A stretch of DNA of 64,000 nt, from positions 1,984,001 to 2,048,000 of the forward strand of contig NZ_CP152376.1 in assembly GCF_038784515.1 (NCBI RefSeq). Reading direction: 5' to 3'. Of this stretch, positions 16,436 through 25,734 are shown piece by piece. Position 1 is the first letter of the stretch. Each line of letters opens with the position of its first letter. This stretch comes from Rhodoferax sp. GW822-FHT02A01. GTDB lineage: Bacteria > Pseudomonadota > Gammaproteobacteria > Burkholderiales > Burkholderiaceae_C. The notes beneath the pieces are model-generated. The model saw only the letters and a list, made by a program, of their open reading frames with translations, made no database searches and was not told where the DNA came from. A program made the position numbers and the translations under genes.

Positions 16436-17395
16436 TCAGGTGGCCGTCTCCAGCACGCTGCTGCACACGCGGGCACGCCCCGTGTGCTTGGCCTCATACA
16501 GCATGATGTCGGCTAGGCCGATCAAGTCCGTTGCTTCGTTTCCCGCATTGCCGACACGCGTTGCCAGTCCCACACTGATGGTGATGACATCGGCGACGCT
16601 GGAGGTTGCGTGCGGTATGTTCAATTCCCGGATGCTGCGTTGCAGGCGGTCCGCAATGGCCAGAGCATCTTCATAGGAGGTTTCTGGAAGTATGCAGGCG
16701 AATTCTTCTCCGCCGAAGCGTGCAACCAGATCCGCGGGGCGCTTCAGGCTGATTTTGAGTGCATTGGCAACCTGTCGGAGCGCATCATCACCGGCTTGGT
16801 GGCCGTATTGGTCGTTGAACAGCTTGAAGAAGTCCACATCCAGAAGAATGAGCGACAGCGGTGAATTGCTGCGCACCGCACGTGCCCATTCCGTGAGAAT
16901 TTGCTGGTCGAAGTAGCGCCGGTTGAACACACCAGTCAGACCATCCAGGAAGACCAGCCGACGCAACAGGTCGGATTGGAACTTGAGGGTCAGGTGAGTC
17001 TTGACCCGGGCCCGCACCACGTCCGGATTCACCGGTTTGGCAATGAAGTCCACCGCGCCCAGATTCAGGCCATGCGTCTCTTGCGCCGGATCGGTGTGGG
17101 CGGTCACAAAAATGATGGGTATGTGACTCGTGGTTTCGTCAGCCTTGAGCCGTTTGCAGACTTCAAATCCATCCAATCCGGGCATCACCACGTCCAGCAG
17201 AATCAGGTCCGGGGGATTGCCCTTGCACAGCTCCAGAGCCTGCTCGCCACTGGTGGCCATGAATACCTGATAGTCGCCAGCAAAGCACCGGTACATGACC
17301 TGGATGTTGATGGGCTGATCGTCCACGACCAGCAGCTTGGGCTTGCCGTGCGTGCTATCCAGTAACTTCGCCACAGAGGTCTCGATATCGTTCAT
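16436..17395 (-). CDS. Response regulator with GGDEF output, probable diguanylate cyclase
   Basis: The 319-residue protein has a receiver domain at 20-135 (acidic D25 and D26, phosphoacceptor D68 in LLDVVMPG, K120) joined directly to a GGDEF domain at 145-310. The active-site signature is GGEEF (228-232), and an inhibitory I-site R219-xx-D222 is placed as in PleD. DVDFFKLFNDQYGHQAGDDAL is the usual substrate loop. It should make cyclic di-GMP when phosphorylated. The Hpt gene lies six bases upstream on the same strand, so the two are probably a phosphorelay output pair. No sensor kinase lies nearby. Confidence 0.93.
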   Translation of the reverse strand: MNDIETSVAKLLDSTHGKPKLLVVDDQPINIQVMYRCFAGDYQVFMATSGEQALELCKGNPPDLILLDVVMPGLDGFEVCKRLKADETTSHIPIIFVTAHTDPAQETHGLNLGAVDFIAKPVNPDVVRARVKTHLTLKFQSDLLRRLVFLDGLTGVFNRRYFDQQILTEWARAVRSNSPLSLILLDVDFFKLFNDQYGHQAGDDALRQVANALKISLKRPADLVARFGGEEFACILPETSYEDALAIADRLQRSIRELNIPHATSSVADVITISVGLATRVGNAGNEATDLIGLADIMLYEAKHTGRARVCSSVLETAT

Positions 17396-17401
17396 GTTCT
17401 A

Positions 17402-18133
17402 CTATGCGAGTGGGCTGCATTTGCGAATCAGTTCATCGCATTGAACCATAGCTTGTGAGAAATCAAAAGCCTTGAGCGATAGCTCGAGTTGTTTCAATGG
17501 CTCAGCCAAATCTGAGTAGGTTGTCTGCAGTGCAGAAAATCGGTCCAGGGCCGCCAGGTCGGATCGGGCCAGCAAGTGGCGCAAATCCCGCAAGTCGTTC
17601 AGAAGAGCGAGATCGTGTTGACCTTGCGCCGAGGACGAGGCATCCATTGCTGTCGGCTGGGCTTGCTGTTTCAGATAGGTCTCAAGTGCAGCAGCAGTTT
17701 GCTGCGTTCCCTCCTGCAGGGCGGAAGTCATCTTGCTGTGGGTTGCAGCGTCGAGTGTGCGGGACTCGGCGAGCAAGGTCTTGAGCTCGAGTTCGCAGCG
17801 TCTGCATATTTCTGAAAGTCTTTGTGCTCCTACCGTCAACGACAAGCCCTTGAAGGTATGCAATGTTCGCGTGGCTTCCGTCAGGTCGGTGCGAGCCAGG
17901 GCGGTTTCGAGTGATGCAAGCAGACCGGCAAGCTCGATCACGTAGGCTTGGGCTATTTCAAGGTACAGCTCCTCACTCTCGTCCATCAGGGTAATGGCGC
18001 CAGCGGTGTCCAGGACCGGCACAATATCCAGCCCGGTGGAAAAGGCATCGTTGCCCATTGGGGCAGGCTGGGGTGCAGAGGAGTGCATCAGATGGTAGTC
18101 TTGTGCTTGGATTGTCGCATGCGTAGGCGCCAT
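17402..18133 (-). CDS. Hpt domain phosphotransfer protein
   Basis: The 243-residue product carries an Hpt four-helix bundle at about 50-150 with the phosphorylatable H92 in LHTFKGLS. The C-terminal 70 residues (DLALLNDLRDLRHLLARSD to FDFSQAMVQCDELIRK) look like the helical tail that ends many hybrid histidine kinases after their Hpt domain. It therefore looks like the detached end of such a kinase. No signal peptide or membrane segment is present. The start is uncertain: ATG 18133, 18088 and 18058 are in frame and none has a strong ribosome binding site. It is upstream of the REC-GGDEF gene. Confidence 0.8.
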   Translation of the reverse strand: MAPTHATIQAQDYHLMHSSAPQPAPMGNDAFSTGLDIVPVLDTAGAITLMDESEELYLEIAQAYVIELAGLLASLETALARTDLTEATRTLHTFKGLSLTVGAQRLSEICRRCELELKTLLAESRTLDAATHSKMTSALQEGTQQTAAALETYLKQQAQPTAMDASSSAQGQHDLALLNDLRDLRHLLARSDLAALDRFSALQTTYSDLAEPLKQLELSLKAFDFSQAMVQCDELIRKCSPLA

Positions 18134-18208
18134 CTTGTCGCAGGTTTGTAACTGGAGTGGTGGCCCTTCCGTGTGAGAATGGGCGGATTATTCCAAGGAG
18201 ACGTTTCC

Positions 18209-19642
18209 ATGCCCCGTCGCGCTACCAAGATTGTTGCCACCCTGGGTCCAGCCTCCAGCGACCCGGCGTTGCTGGAGCAGATGATTCGTGCAGGCGTGAA
18301 CGTCGTGCGCCTGAATTTCAGTCATGGCAAGGCGCAGGACCATATCGATCGCGCCCGTCTGGTGAGAGAGGCTGCCCATCGTGCCGGCCGTGAAGTCGCC
18401 ATCATGGCCGACTTGCAGGGCCCCAAGATCCGCGTGGGCAAGTTTGCCGAAGGCAAGGTGTTTCTGGAGCCTGGGCAGAAGTTCATTCTGGACGCGGCCC
18501 GCACAGAGCTGGGTGATATTGATGCCGTAGGCCTGGATTACAAGGAACTGCCGCGCGAAGTGAAGGCCGGGGACGTGCTGCTACTCAACGACGGGTTGAT
18601 CGTGATCACGGTGGATGCGGTCATCGGGGAGCAGGTGCACACCACTGTCAAGCTGGGTGGCGAGCTATCCAACAACAAGGGTATCAACAAGCAAGGCGGT
18701 GGCCTGACGGCGCCCGCATTGACGGCCAAGGACATGGACGACATACGCATCGCGATGGGCTTCCAGGCCGACTATGTGGCAGTGAGCTTTCCCAAGAATG
18801 CCACCGACATGGAAATGGCGCGCCAGTTGTGCAATGTGGCCGCGCATGAGTTTGGTCACAAGCCGGGGCTGATTGCCAAAATCGAACGGGCCGAGGCTAT
18901 CCCCAAGCTGCTGGAAATCCTGTTGGCCAGCGATGGCATCATGGTGGCGCGTGGGGACTTGGCCGTAGAAGTGGGCAATGCCATTGTTCCTGGCCTGCAA
19001 AAGCGCATGATCAAACTGGCACGCGAACATGACCGCGTGGTCATCACTGCGACCCAGATGATGGAGTCCATGATCACCAACCCGGTCCCGACCCGCGCTG
19101 AGGTGAGCGACGTGGCCAATGCAGTGTTGGACGGAACGGACGCCGTGATGCTGTCGGCTGAAACCGCGTCCGGCAAGTACCCGCTGGAAACCATTGTGGA
19201 AATGGCCAAGATATGCCATGCCGCCGAAGGCCACGAGGACTTTGAGCTGGAAGCCGACTTCACTGGCAAGAAGTTCAGCCGCATCGACCAAAGTATCGCC
19301 ATGGGCGCGCTGTTTACCGCCCACCACCTGGGCGCCAAGGCGATTGTGGCCATGACGGACAGTGGCTCTACGCCCTTGTGGATGAGTCGCCATCTGATTC
19401 GTGTGCCAATCTATGCCCTGACCTCGAAAGTGGCTACACAGCGCAAAATGGCCTTGTACCGCAACGTGCGTCCGCTCTTCATGGACACCAGCGGCGATCG
19501 TGATACGGCCTTGCACCAAGCCGAAAGCCACCTCAAGGCGCGCGGCATTGTGCAAAGCGGCGATGTGTACGCCATCACCTGCGGTGAGCCTATGGGGGAG
19601 CCTGGTGGCACCAATATGCTCAAGATTTGTCAGGTGAGCTAA
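18209..19642 (+). CDS. pyk: Pyruvate kinase
   Basis: The 477-residue enzyme makes pyruvate and ATP from phosphoenolpyruvate. It starts at ATG 18209 (MPRRATKIVATLGPAS) with AAGGAG eight bases upstream; an in-frame ATG at 18173 has no such site. Key segments are NVVRLNFSHG, DLQGPKIRVG, the K-containing GLIAKIERAEAI, MVARGDLAVE and MMESMITNPVPTRAEVSDVA. The C-terminal domain ends with AITCGEPMGEPGGTN. fba follows after 96 bases. Confidence 0.97.
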   Translation: MPRRATKIVATLGPASSDPALLEQMIRAGVNVVRLNFSHGKAQDHIDRARLVREAAHRAGREVAIMADLQGPKIRVGKFAEGKVFLEPGQKFILDAARTELGDIDAVGLDYKELPREVKAGDVLLLNDGLIVITVDAVIGEQVHTTVKLGGELSNNKGINKQGGGLTAPALTAKDMDDIRIAMGFQADYVAVSFPKNATDMEMARQLCNVAAHEFGHKPGLIAKIERAEAIPKLLEILLASDGIMVARGDLAVEVGNAIVPGLQKRMIKLAREHDRVVITATQMMESMITNPVPTRAEVSDVANAVLDGTDAVMLSAETASGKYPLETIVEMAKICHAAEGHEDFELEADFTGKKFSRIDQSIAMGALFTAHHLGAKAIVAMTDSGSTPLWMSRHLIRVPIYALTSKVATQRKMALYRNVRPLFMDTSGDRDTALHQAESHLKARGIVQSGDVYAITCGEPMGEPGGTNMLKICQVS

Positions 19643-19738
19643 AGCGCCTGCACGGTAGAATCGCCCCCGAGGTACAGGTTACCAAGCGGTTACAGAATGG
19701 AGCCGCGGCAGATTTTTTAACTTCCTGGGGATTCACCA

Positions 19739-20803
19739 ATGGCACTCGTTTCCATGCGCGAACTGCTGGACCATGCAGCAGTCAAGGGTTACGGCATTCC
19801 GGCCTTCAACGTCAACAATCTGGAGCAGGTGCAGGCCGTGATGGCAGCCGCAGATGCGGTGGGCGCTCCCGTCATTCTTCAGGCCAGTGCAGGTGCACGC
19901 AAGTACGCTGGTGAAGCCTTCATCAAGCACCTGATATCTGCCGCCGTGGAGGCCTATCCCCACATTCCCTTGGTGATGCATCAGGATCACGGCCAGAGCC
20001 CCGACGTCTGCAAGGGGGCCATCAACCTGGGCTTCAGCTCGGTGATGATGGATGGCAGCCTGGAGGCTGACGGCAAGACCATTGCCAGTTACGAATACAA
20101 CGTCGACGTCACCCGCAAGGTGGTGGAGATGGCCCACGCCACTGGCGTGACGGTGGAAGGGGAACTGGGTTGCCTGGGTAGCCTGGAAACCATGAAGGGC
20201 GACAAGGAAGACGGCCATGGCACCGATGCCACCATGACCAAGGACCAGTTGTTGACCGACCCCGAGCAGGCTGCCGACTTTGTCAAGCGTACCCAGCTGG
20301 ACGCTCTGGCCATCGCCATCGGCACCAGCCACGGCGCATACAAGTTCACCCGCAAGCCCACAGGGGATATCCTGGCCATCGAGCGGGTCAAGGAGATCAA
20401 CCGTCGCCTGCCCAACACACACCTGGTGATGCACGGCTCCAGCAGCGTGCCACAGGACCTGCTGGCCATCATCAACCAGTACGGTGGCAAGATCAAGGAA
20501 ACCTACGGCGTGCCGGTCGAGGAAATCCAGAAGGCCATCCAGTTCGGCGTGCGCAAGATCAACATCGATACCGACATCCGCTTGGCCATGACCGCCGCCG
20601 TTCGCAAGTTCCTGTTTGAAAACCCGGAGAAATTTGATGCCCGCGAGTGGCTCAAGCCAGCGCGCGAAGCGGCCATGAAGATTTGCAAGCAGCGCTATAT
20701 CGAGTTTGGCTGTGAAGGCCAGGCTGCCGGCATCAAGGGCGAGAGCCTGTCGGTGGTGGCGGGCAAATACAGCCGCGGTGAGCTGGCGCAAGTCGTACAG
20801 TAA
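19739..20803 (+). CDS. fba: Fructose-bisphosphate aldolase, class II
   Basis: The 354-residue zinc-dependent aldolase cleaves fructose 1,6-bisphosphate. Zinc and catalytic motifs are present: [10 protein letters not shown] (metal His and catalytic Asp), [23 protein letters not shown], the [11 protein letters not shown]is and VMHGSSSVP. The [16 protein letters not shown] loop and [11 protein letters not shown] fit the subtype grouped with Calvin-cycle aldolases. The 96-base gap from pyk contains TAGAAT near 19653, a weak -10 candidate. A terminator-like stem follows. Confidence 0.97.
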   Translation: MALVSMRELLDHAAVKGYGIPAFNVNNLEQVQAVMAAADAVGAPVILQASAGARKYAGEAFIKHLISAAVEAYPHIPLVMHQDHGQSPDVCKGAINLGFSSVMMDGSLEADGKTIASYEYNVDVTRKVVEMAHATGVTVEGELGCLGSLETMKGDKEDGHGTDATMTKDQLLTDPEQAADFVKRTQLDALAIAIGTSHGAYKFTRKPTGDILAIERVKEINRRLPNTHLVMHGSSSVPQDLLAIINQYGGKIKETYGVPVEEIQKAIQFGVRKINIDTDIRLAMTAAVRKFLFENPEKFDAREWLKPAREAAMKICKQRYIEFGCEGQAAGIKGESLSVVAGKYSRGELAQVVQ

Positions 20804-20841
20804 GCACCACAGTCGCGCTTTGCGATAATCGCAGGCTCGCC

Positions 20842-20872
20842 AAGGCCCTTCGGGTTGTGGCGGGCCTTTTCA
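20842..20872 (+). terminator. Probable terminator after fba
   Basis: AAGGCCC (20842-20848) pairs with GGGCCTT (20862-20868), and the right arm runs into TTTT. It lies 38 bases after the fba stop. A GATAAT at 20823-20828 could be the purC -10, in which case the stem would fall in the purC leader instead. Confidence 0.55.
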
Positions 20873-20885
20873 CTTTCAGGATGCC

Positions 20886-21791
20886 ATGACCGCAGTAGTA
20901 CATACCTCCGCCCTTTCCCTTCCCTTGCTGGCCCGTGGCAAGGTGCGTGACAATTATGCGGTGGGGGATGACCGCATACTCATGGTAGCCAGCGACCGGC
21001 TATCAGCCTTTGATGTGATCATGGGCGAGCCCATTCCAGGCAAGGGCGCTTTGCTGACCCAGATGGCGCTGTTCTGGTTCGAAAAGTTGGGCCCCCACGG
21101 CGCCAATATCTGCCCCAACCACCTCACTGGCGATGCACCCGAGAGTGTGGTTCAACCGTCCGAGGTGGCGCAGGTAGCAGGCCGCTCCATGCTGGTCAAG
21201 CGCCTCAAGCCCTTGCCGGTAGAGGCGGTGGTGCGCGGCTATCTGGCTGGCAGTGGCTGGAAGGAATACCAGGAAAACGGTGCAGTCTGCGGCGTGAAGT
21301 TGCCCGCTGGCCTGAAGAACGCGTCCAAGCTGCCGGAACCGATCTACACACCGGCTGCCAAGGCCGCCGTGGGTGACCATGACGAGAACATCACCTTCGA
21401 GAAGACGGTGGAGATGATCGGTCTGGAGCTGGCCACGCAAATCCGCGATATCAGCATCCGTCTGTACAAAGCCGCTTCCGAGATTGCGCTGACCAAAGGC
21501 ATCATTATTGCCGACACCAAGTTCGAGTTTGGTCTCGACAAGGATGGCATGCTCACGCTGATGGACGAGGTGCTGACGCCAGACTCGTCGCGCTTCTGGC
21601 CGCAGGAAAGTTACCAGGAGGGCACCAATCCGCCTAGCTATGACAAGCAGTTCGTGCGCGACTGGCTGGAGCAGGCCAAGGTCGATGGAAAGCCATGGAG
21701 CAAGACTCCGCCGGCACCTCGCGTGCCCAATGAGGTGATTGCCAAGACGGCTGCCAAGTACCAGGAAGCGTTGGCGCGATTGACGGGTTGA
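20886..21791 (+). CDS. purC: Phosphoribosylaminoimidazole-succinocarboxamide synthase (SAICAR synthetase)
   Basis: The 301-residue purine biosynthesis enzyme joins CAIR and aspartate. It has the eukaryotic-like longer form common in Burkholderiales. Motifs are [39 protein letters not shown], the signature [15 protein letters not shown], and [17 protein letters not shown] with [17 protein letters not shown] near the end. A strong terminator follows. purE and purK lie 3.5 kb further on. Confidence 0.97.
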   Translation: MTAVVHTSALSLPLLARGKVRDNYAVGDDRILMVASDRLSAFDVIMGEPIPGKGALLTQMALFWFEKLGPHGANICPNHLTGDAPESVVQPSEVAQVAGRSMLVKRLKPLPVEAVVRGYLAGSGWKEYQENGAVCGVKLPAGLKNASKLPEPIYTPAAKAAVGDHDENITFEKTVEMIGLELATQIRDISIRLYKAASEIALTKGIIIADTKFEFGLDKDGMLTLMDEVLTPDSSRFWPQESYQEGTNPPSYDKQFVRDWLEQAKVDGKPWSKTPPAPRVPNEVIAKTAAKYQEALARLTG

Positions 21792-21810
21792 GCCCTGGAT
21801 TGAAACAATA

Positions 21811-21842
21811 AAAGGCATAGCCCAAGAGGGCTATGCCTTTTT
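21811..21842. terminator. Strong bidirectional terminator between purC and ompW
   Basis: AAAGGCATAGCCC (21811-21823) and GGGCTATGCCTTT (21828-21840) form a perfect 13-bp stem with an AAGA loop, followed by more T. The A-run on the left makes it work for both the plus-strand purC and the minus-strand ompW. Confidence 0.93.
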
Positions 21843-21867
21843 GATGGCTGTCAAAAAGTTTAGCGTA

Positions 21868-22566
21868 TCAGAACGCGTAACCTACAGACAATATAAGTAC
21901 AGACGGGCTGAACTTAATGTCGGTCTTGCGTTCTATGCCGTATGTATTGTTGGTTAGCGTGGATTTCACGTCCGCCGTTGACCATGTCCCAGAGATGGAC
22001 CATGGGCCATCCAATTTATATGTCGCTCCAACCTGCGCAGCCAAGCCCCATGAATCAGTGAGTTTGTTATTTGTGGTTCCGCCACTCAGTTGGTTGAAAA
22101 GCGGTGCAGAGTTGGCTTGGTCAAACATGGTGTAGTTGATGCCAATACCCACAAAAGGTCGGAATTTGTCTGTGGACTCGCCGAACTTGTAGTTGGCAAA
22201 CAACGTCGGAGCGATCTGGCGCACAGTGCCAATCAACTGCCCTTGTTTGGAAGCAACGCTGGGCGGAAGGTTGGCAGCATTGAGTACCTTCAGCGTCACA
22301 TCATGTGTGGGTGGCAGGCCCAGTGCCAATTGCAAATCCCAGTTGTCTGTGATGTTGCGTGAAATGCTGAAAAATACCGTATCTTGTGACTTGACGTTCA
22401 AGCTCGTCGTATTCGCCGGCAGGAAAGGACCTGATGTTGCACCGGCATTTGCACCCGGGTCTACATTCGCATATCCGATTTGCACGGTGTACTGAGCGAA
22501 TGCCCCGCTAGTTGATAGGAGTGCACCGGCTGCAATGATGGACAACGGAAAGAATTTGTTTTTCAT
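21868..22566 (-). CDS. OmpW family outer membrane protein
   Basis: The 232-residue protein has a signal peptide (MKNKFFPLSIIAAGALLSTSGAFA cut near residue 24, shown in part) and an eight-stranded OmpW-type barrel. Recognisable pieces are QIGYANVDPGA at the start of the mature chain, the ITDNWDLQLALGLPPTHD segment, QIAPTLFANYKFG, and a barrel end SPSVLILSVGYAF with terminal Phe. OmpW and AlkL proteins form small channels for hydrophobic molecules. GGAG precedes the ATG by nine bases. The hydrolase gene is 18 bases upstream on the same strand. Confidence 0.9.
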   Translation of the reverse strand: MKNKFFPLSIIAAGALLSTSGAFAQYTVQIGYANVDPGANAGATSGPFLPANTTSLNVKSQDTVFFSISRNITDNWDLQLALGLPPTHDVTLKVLNAANLPPSVASKQGQLIGTVRQIAPTLFANYKFGESTDKFRPFVGIGINYTMFDQANSAPLFNQLSGGTTNNKLTDSWGLAAQVGATYKLDGPWSISGTWSTADVKSTLTNNTYGIERKTDIKFSPSVLILSVGYAF

Positions 22567-22584
22567 ATCGATTTCTCCGTCAAA

Positions 22585-24096
22585 TTAGAAGTTAGCAAAG
22601 TACCCGCTCGCTGCCGCAAGGCAAAACGGGGGAACCAGCGATCCGTGATATGCCTTTACTACTGCAAGCGGGTCAGTAGGAGCAGCCGCTTGTGTCGCTA
22701 TCTTGGCTTGTTGGAAGCCAGCCTGCAGTGCGGAAATAGTTGCACCGGTAACTTTTGTGACGGTACCTAGACTATTTGTCACCGGATATGTGTTTTCCAA
22801 ATCGAGAATACTGAGGTATGGATTTGATGCGTGAGTGGCCGCGAAATAATCGGCATTCACGTAAAAGAAGACCGTTGGGTCCTGGGCTCCACCACAGAGC
22901 ATCATGGGCTTGTCCACGGTCATCGAAAGTACGTCGTTTAACTTCAAGGCTGACCGCAGGGCATTGGTCGGTGTGGCATTGGGGATATCAGTCGCGTATG
23001 CGCTCCTTGCGGTATCAGTGATCAGATTTCCGGGGCCCACGCCACCTGCAAACAATTGCGCAAATGCTGCGGGACTAGATGCTGCACCTCCCGAGAACAA
23101 CGTTGCGGCTGGGACTATGCCGCTGGTTATAAGGGTCGTAGACGTGTAGTTTCCAGGAAAAGCTGCTTCTATGCCTGCAGCATAGGTCGACGAATAATAG
23201 TCTGTTGGCGCACTGTATATCGTTCCGTAGGTTTTTTGGTAGCCATTGATGACCATAGGCATCAGGGTCGTACTACCCGCAGGAACTTGGCCAGAAATGA
23301 TTGCGTCACCATAATTAAGGAGTGAACTTACGGGCTCCAGCGGCGCCGTCGCCGTGACGGTCATATTGAGCGCACGCATGGCCCGCAAAGTCGCCATTGC
23401 AACATGTCCGCCCTGCGAGATACCTGTAATGAACAATTTGCCATTGTCGGAAACCGGTGCCAACAAACTTGGAAGCGCGGTTCTTGCAGCCGTCAAGGCA
23501 TCTATCATGTCCTTGGACTGCTGATCAGCTACCAAGAACGGGTGATAAGGTAGCGGGGAACTGTCATAGCCAGCATAGTTGGGCGCCACCACGATGTAGC
23601 CCTTTGCAGCCAGTTGTGACGCGACAAGTGTTTGTTCGCCATGTGCCGGATTGGTGGCGTCAATAAAGTCAGCTAGGTTATAGCGACGCTCTACTGCAGT
23701 GCCATGCGCGTGCAACACGATGGGGCGGGCGCCTGAGCAATTGGCACCGGGACCAGTAGGTACCATTAAGGCCGCTGAAGCTTGAGTCGCCTCGCCTTTG
23801 CCACCAACGGTTCCATACTTTATGTAATGCACGTCAATGCCGCACGGCAGCGTGCCAGAGGTGGATCCCGTTGCCAGTTGAAGCAAAGTCTGCCCGCTGG
23901 CCCCGGCCGCGATCAATTCGCCGGAAAACTCTGCGGCACTAAGCGAGAGTGTGCGCGGTGGCGGGCTTTGTACCAGCGTGCCCCGTCCAGGGTTGTTATT
24001 GACCGAGCCAGCATTACCGCCGTCGCCTCCACCACCGCAGGCGGCCACCAAGAGCGCGGCGCCTACTGCGGCCCAGGTTGATTTCGAGAATTTCAT
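22585..24096 (-). CDS. Lipoprotein alpha/beta hydrolase (lipase/esterase-like)
   Basis: The 503-residue protein begins MKFSKSTWAAVGAALLVAAC, a lipoprotein signal with C20 as the lipidated residue, followed by a Gly-rich tether. The alpha/beta hydrolase fold shows IVLHAHGTAV (oxyanion strand near 131), YIVVAPNYAGYDSS and the nucleophile elbow GISQGG with S228. D in AQDPTVFF (about 400) and H in AYHGSLVPP (about 485) could complete a triad. It is probably anchored to the outer membrane. AGGAGA precedes the start. Codons are less GC-rich than in neighbouring genes. Substrate unknown; an ester or polyester is likely. Confidence 0.82.
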   Translation of the reverse strand: MKFSKSTWAAVGAALLVAACGGGGDGGNAGSVNNNPGRGTLVQSPPPRTLSLSAAEFSGELIAAGASGQTLLQLATGSTSGTLPCGIDVHYIKYGTVGGKGEATQASAALMVPTGPGANCSGARPIVLHAHGTAVERRYNLADFIDATNPAHGEQTLVASQLAAKGYIVVAPNYAGYDSSPLPYHPFLVADQQSKDMIDALTAARTALPSLLAPVSDNGKLFITGISQGGHVAMATLRAMRALNMTVTATAPLEPVSSLLNYGDAIISGQVPAGSTTLMPMVINGYQKTYGTIYSAPTDYYSSTYAAGIEAAFPGNYTSTTLITSGIVPAATLFSGGAASSPAAFAQLFAGGVGPGNLITDTARSAYATDIPNATPTNALRSALKLNDVLSMTVDKPMMLCGGAQDPTVFFYVNADYFAATHASNPYLSILDLENTYPVTNSLGTVTKVTGATISALQAGFQQAKIATQAAAPTDPLAVVKAYHGSLVPPFCLAAASGYFANF

Positions 24097-24113
24097 TCAT
24101 CGTCTCCTAAATT

Positions 24114-24160
24114 GATCTTCTGCAAATAGAACGATCGTGCTATTTCAGGAGCAGATGATC
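24114..24160. repeat. 47-bp imperfect palindrome upstream of the lipoprotein hydrolase
   Basis: The centre (24124-24145) is a 22-bp palindrome, AAATAG and CTATTT around ACGATCGT, with one mismatched pair. GATCTTCTGC (24114-24123) and GCAGATGATC (24151-24160) extend it with one further mismatch and a 5-base bulge on one side. It sits 17 bases before the hydrolase ATG (24096, minus strand), close to its AGGAGA site. It could be an operator or a translational hairpin. Confidence 0.6.
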
Positions 24161-24238
24161 CTATGCTCCCTTCATTTTGAAGAGAGGGTAAACACCAAAG
24201 CGGCGACGATTTTTTGAGCTAATTGAGAAAAAGCAAGG

Positions 24239-25195
24239 TCAATTCAGCGCCATGCTGAGCTTGCGGCGGTAGCTGGACACCATTTGGGCCTGCGGGTCGA
24301 GTTCGGTCACGCCCTTGCCAGTGAGCTCGATTCCGCCAGCACTTTTGCCCGCAGTTGCGGGGTCCAGCTTGGGCTTGGGAGGAGTCAGCAACTCCAGAAT
24401 GGCCACAAAGGTCTTGCGCGGAATCGCATCGTTCCAGGTCTTGTCGCGCATCACGATTTCCAGCAACTCATCCATGGCGGCGGTCCAGTTGCCGCTCACC
24501 ATCAGCACCCGGGCCTTGGCTAGCCGGGCATCGAAGTCGCGTTTGTTGGCGGCAATCAATGCATCAAATTGCTCGGGCGCCCAGCCGCCGCGCGGGTCAT
24601 TCTCCACAAACAGGATAGCGTGCAGAAACTGCTCCAGCGCCTCAAACCGGATTTGGCGCGGGATTGCCGCCAGGGCAGGGGCCAGAGCGGCTTCTGCGTC
24701 CTGCAGCATATTGCTTTCGATGAGCAGCTTGACGTAGTCGTAGCGGGCGTCGTCATTGCCGGGATCGATGGTCAACGCTTCGTGCAGCTTGTGCAGCGCG
24801 GCCTGCGGGTCGCCAGCGGCCAGGAGGGCCTGCGCACTCTCTGCATCTTCCTCGGCCTGCATTTCTTCCGCGGCCGGCACATGCTTGTCCAGAAACGCCT
24901 TGAGCTGTCCTTCGGGAATGGCACCCATGAAGCCGTCCACTGGTTTGCCGCCTATCATGAGCACGCAGGTGGGAATGCTGCGGATGCCGAAGGCCTGGCT
25001 GAGCTCCTGCTCCTGATCCGAGTCAATCTTCACCAGCTTGAAGCGCCCGTCATAGTCGGCTTCCAGCTTTTCCAGCAAGGGACCGATCACTTTGCAAGGC
25101 CCGCACCAGGGCGCCCAGAAGTCCACCAGCACGGGAATCTGGTGGGATGCGGCGACGACTTCGGCTTCGAAGTTTTCAAGGGTGACGTTGATCAT
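24239..25195 (-). CDS. Thioredoxin-TPR protein (YbbN/CnoX-like co-chaperone)
   Basis: The 318-residue protein has an N-terminal thioredoxin domain with an intact WCGPC (C31 and C34) and cis-Pro region RSIPTCVLMIGG. From about 120 onward it is helical, TPR-like (AESAQALLAAGDPQAALHKL, NDDARYDYVKLLIES), matching the YbbN/CnoX group that protects clients and hands them to chaperones. The C-terminus (SYRRKLSMALN) is the known ending of this family. E. coli CnoX has lost the redox pair, whereas this one keeps it. It diverges from purE with 35 bases between starts. Confidence 0.92.
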   Translation of the reverse strand: MINVTLENFEAEVVAASHQIPVLVDFWAPWCGPCKVIGPLLEKLEADYDGRFKLVKIDSDQEQELSQAFGIRSIPTCVLMIGGKPVDGFMGAIPEGQLKAFLDKHVPAAEEMQAEEDAESAQALLAAGDPQAALHKLHEALTIDPGNDDARYDYVKLLIESNMLQDAEAALAPALAAIPRQIRFEALEQFLHAILFVENDPRGGWAPEQFDALIAANKRDFDARLAKARVLMVSGNWTAAMDELLEIVMRDKTWNDAIPRKTFVAILELLTPPKPKLDPATAGKSAGGIELTGKGVTELDPQAQMVSSYRRKLSMALN

Positions 25196-25230
25196 GGGTA
25201 CAGGCTCTGGGTAAAACGTAAAATTCAGGG

Positions 25231-25734
25231 ATGAAAACCATCCAAGTAGGCGTCGTCATGGGTTCCAGCTCCGACTGGGACACCATGCAACATGCAGTGC
25301 AGATTCTCCAACAGTTTGGAATCGGCTTTGAAGCGAAGGTGGTTTCCGCCCATCGCATGCCCGATGAAATGTTTGCTTATGCGGAGCAAGCGGCAGGCCG
25401 CGGCCTGAAAGCCATCATCGCCGGAGCCGGTGGCGCAGCCCACCTGCCAGGCATGCTGGCGGCCAAAACCACGGTGCCGGTGCTGGGTGTTCCTGTGGCC
25501 AGCAAGCATTTGCAAGGCGTCGATTCCCTGCACAGCATCGTGCAGATGCCCAAGGGCATCCCCGTGGCAACCTTTGCCATCGGCAATGCCGGTGCGGCCA
25601 ATGCGGCGCTGTTTGCGGTGGCGCTGTTGGCCAACTTCGACAGTGATCTGCGTCTGGAGCTCGAAGCCTTCCGCCGCGACCAGACCCAGGCCGCCACCGA
25701 CATGGTGCTGCCCATCACCGGCAGCGCGGCGTAA
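25231..25734 (+). CDS. purE: N5-carboxyaminoimidazole ribonucleotide mutase
   Basis: The 167-residue class I PurE converts N5-CAIR to CAIR. The signature [15 protein letters not shown] opens the protein, with [15 protein letters not shown] (catalytic His) and [19 protein letters not shown] following. The stop overlaps the purK ATG by one base (TAATG), so the two enzymes of the step are coupled. Confidence 0.98.
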   Translation: MKTIQVGVVMGSSSDWDTMQHAVQILQQFGIGFEAKVVSAHRMPDEMFAYAEQAAGRGLKAIIAGAGGAAHLPGMLAAKTTVPVLGVPVASKHLQGVDSLHSIVQMPKGIPVATFAIGNAGAANAALFAVALLANFDSDLRLELEAFRRDQTQAATDMVLPITGSAA

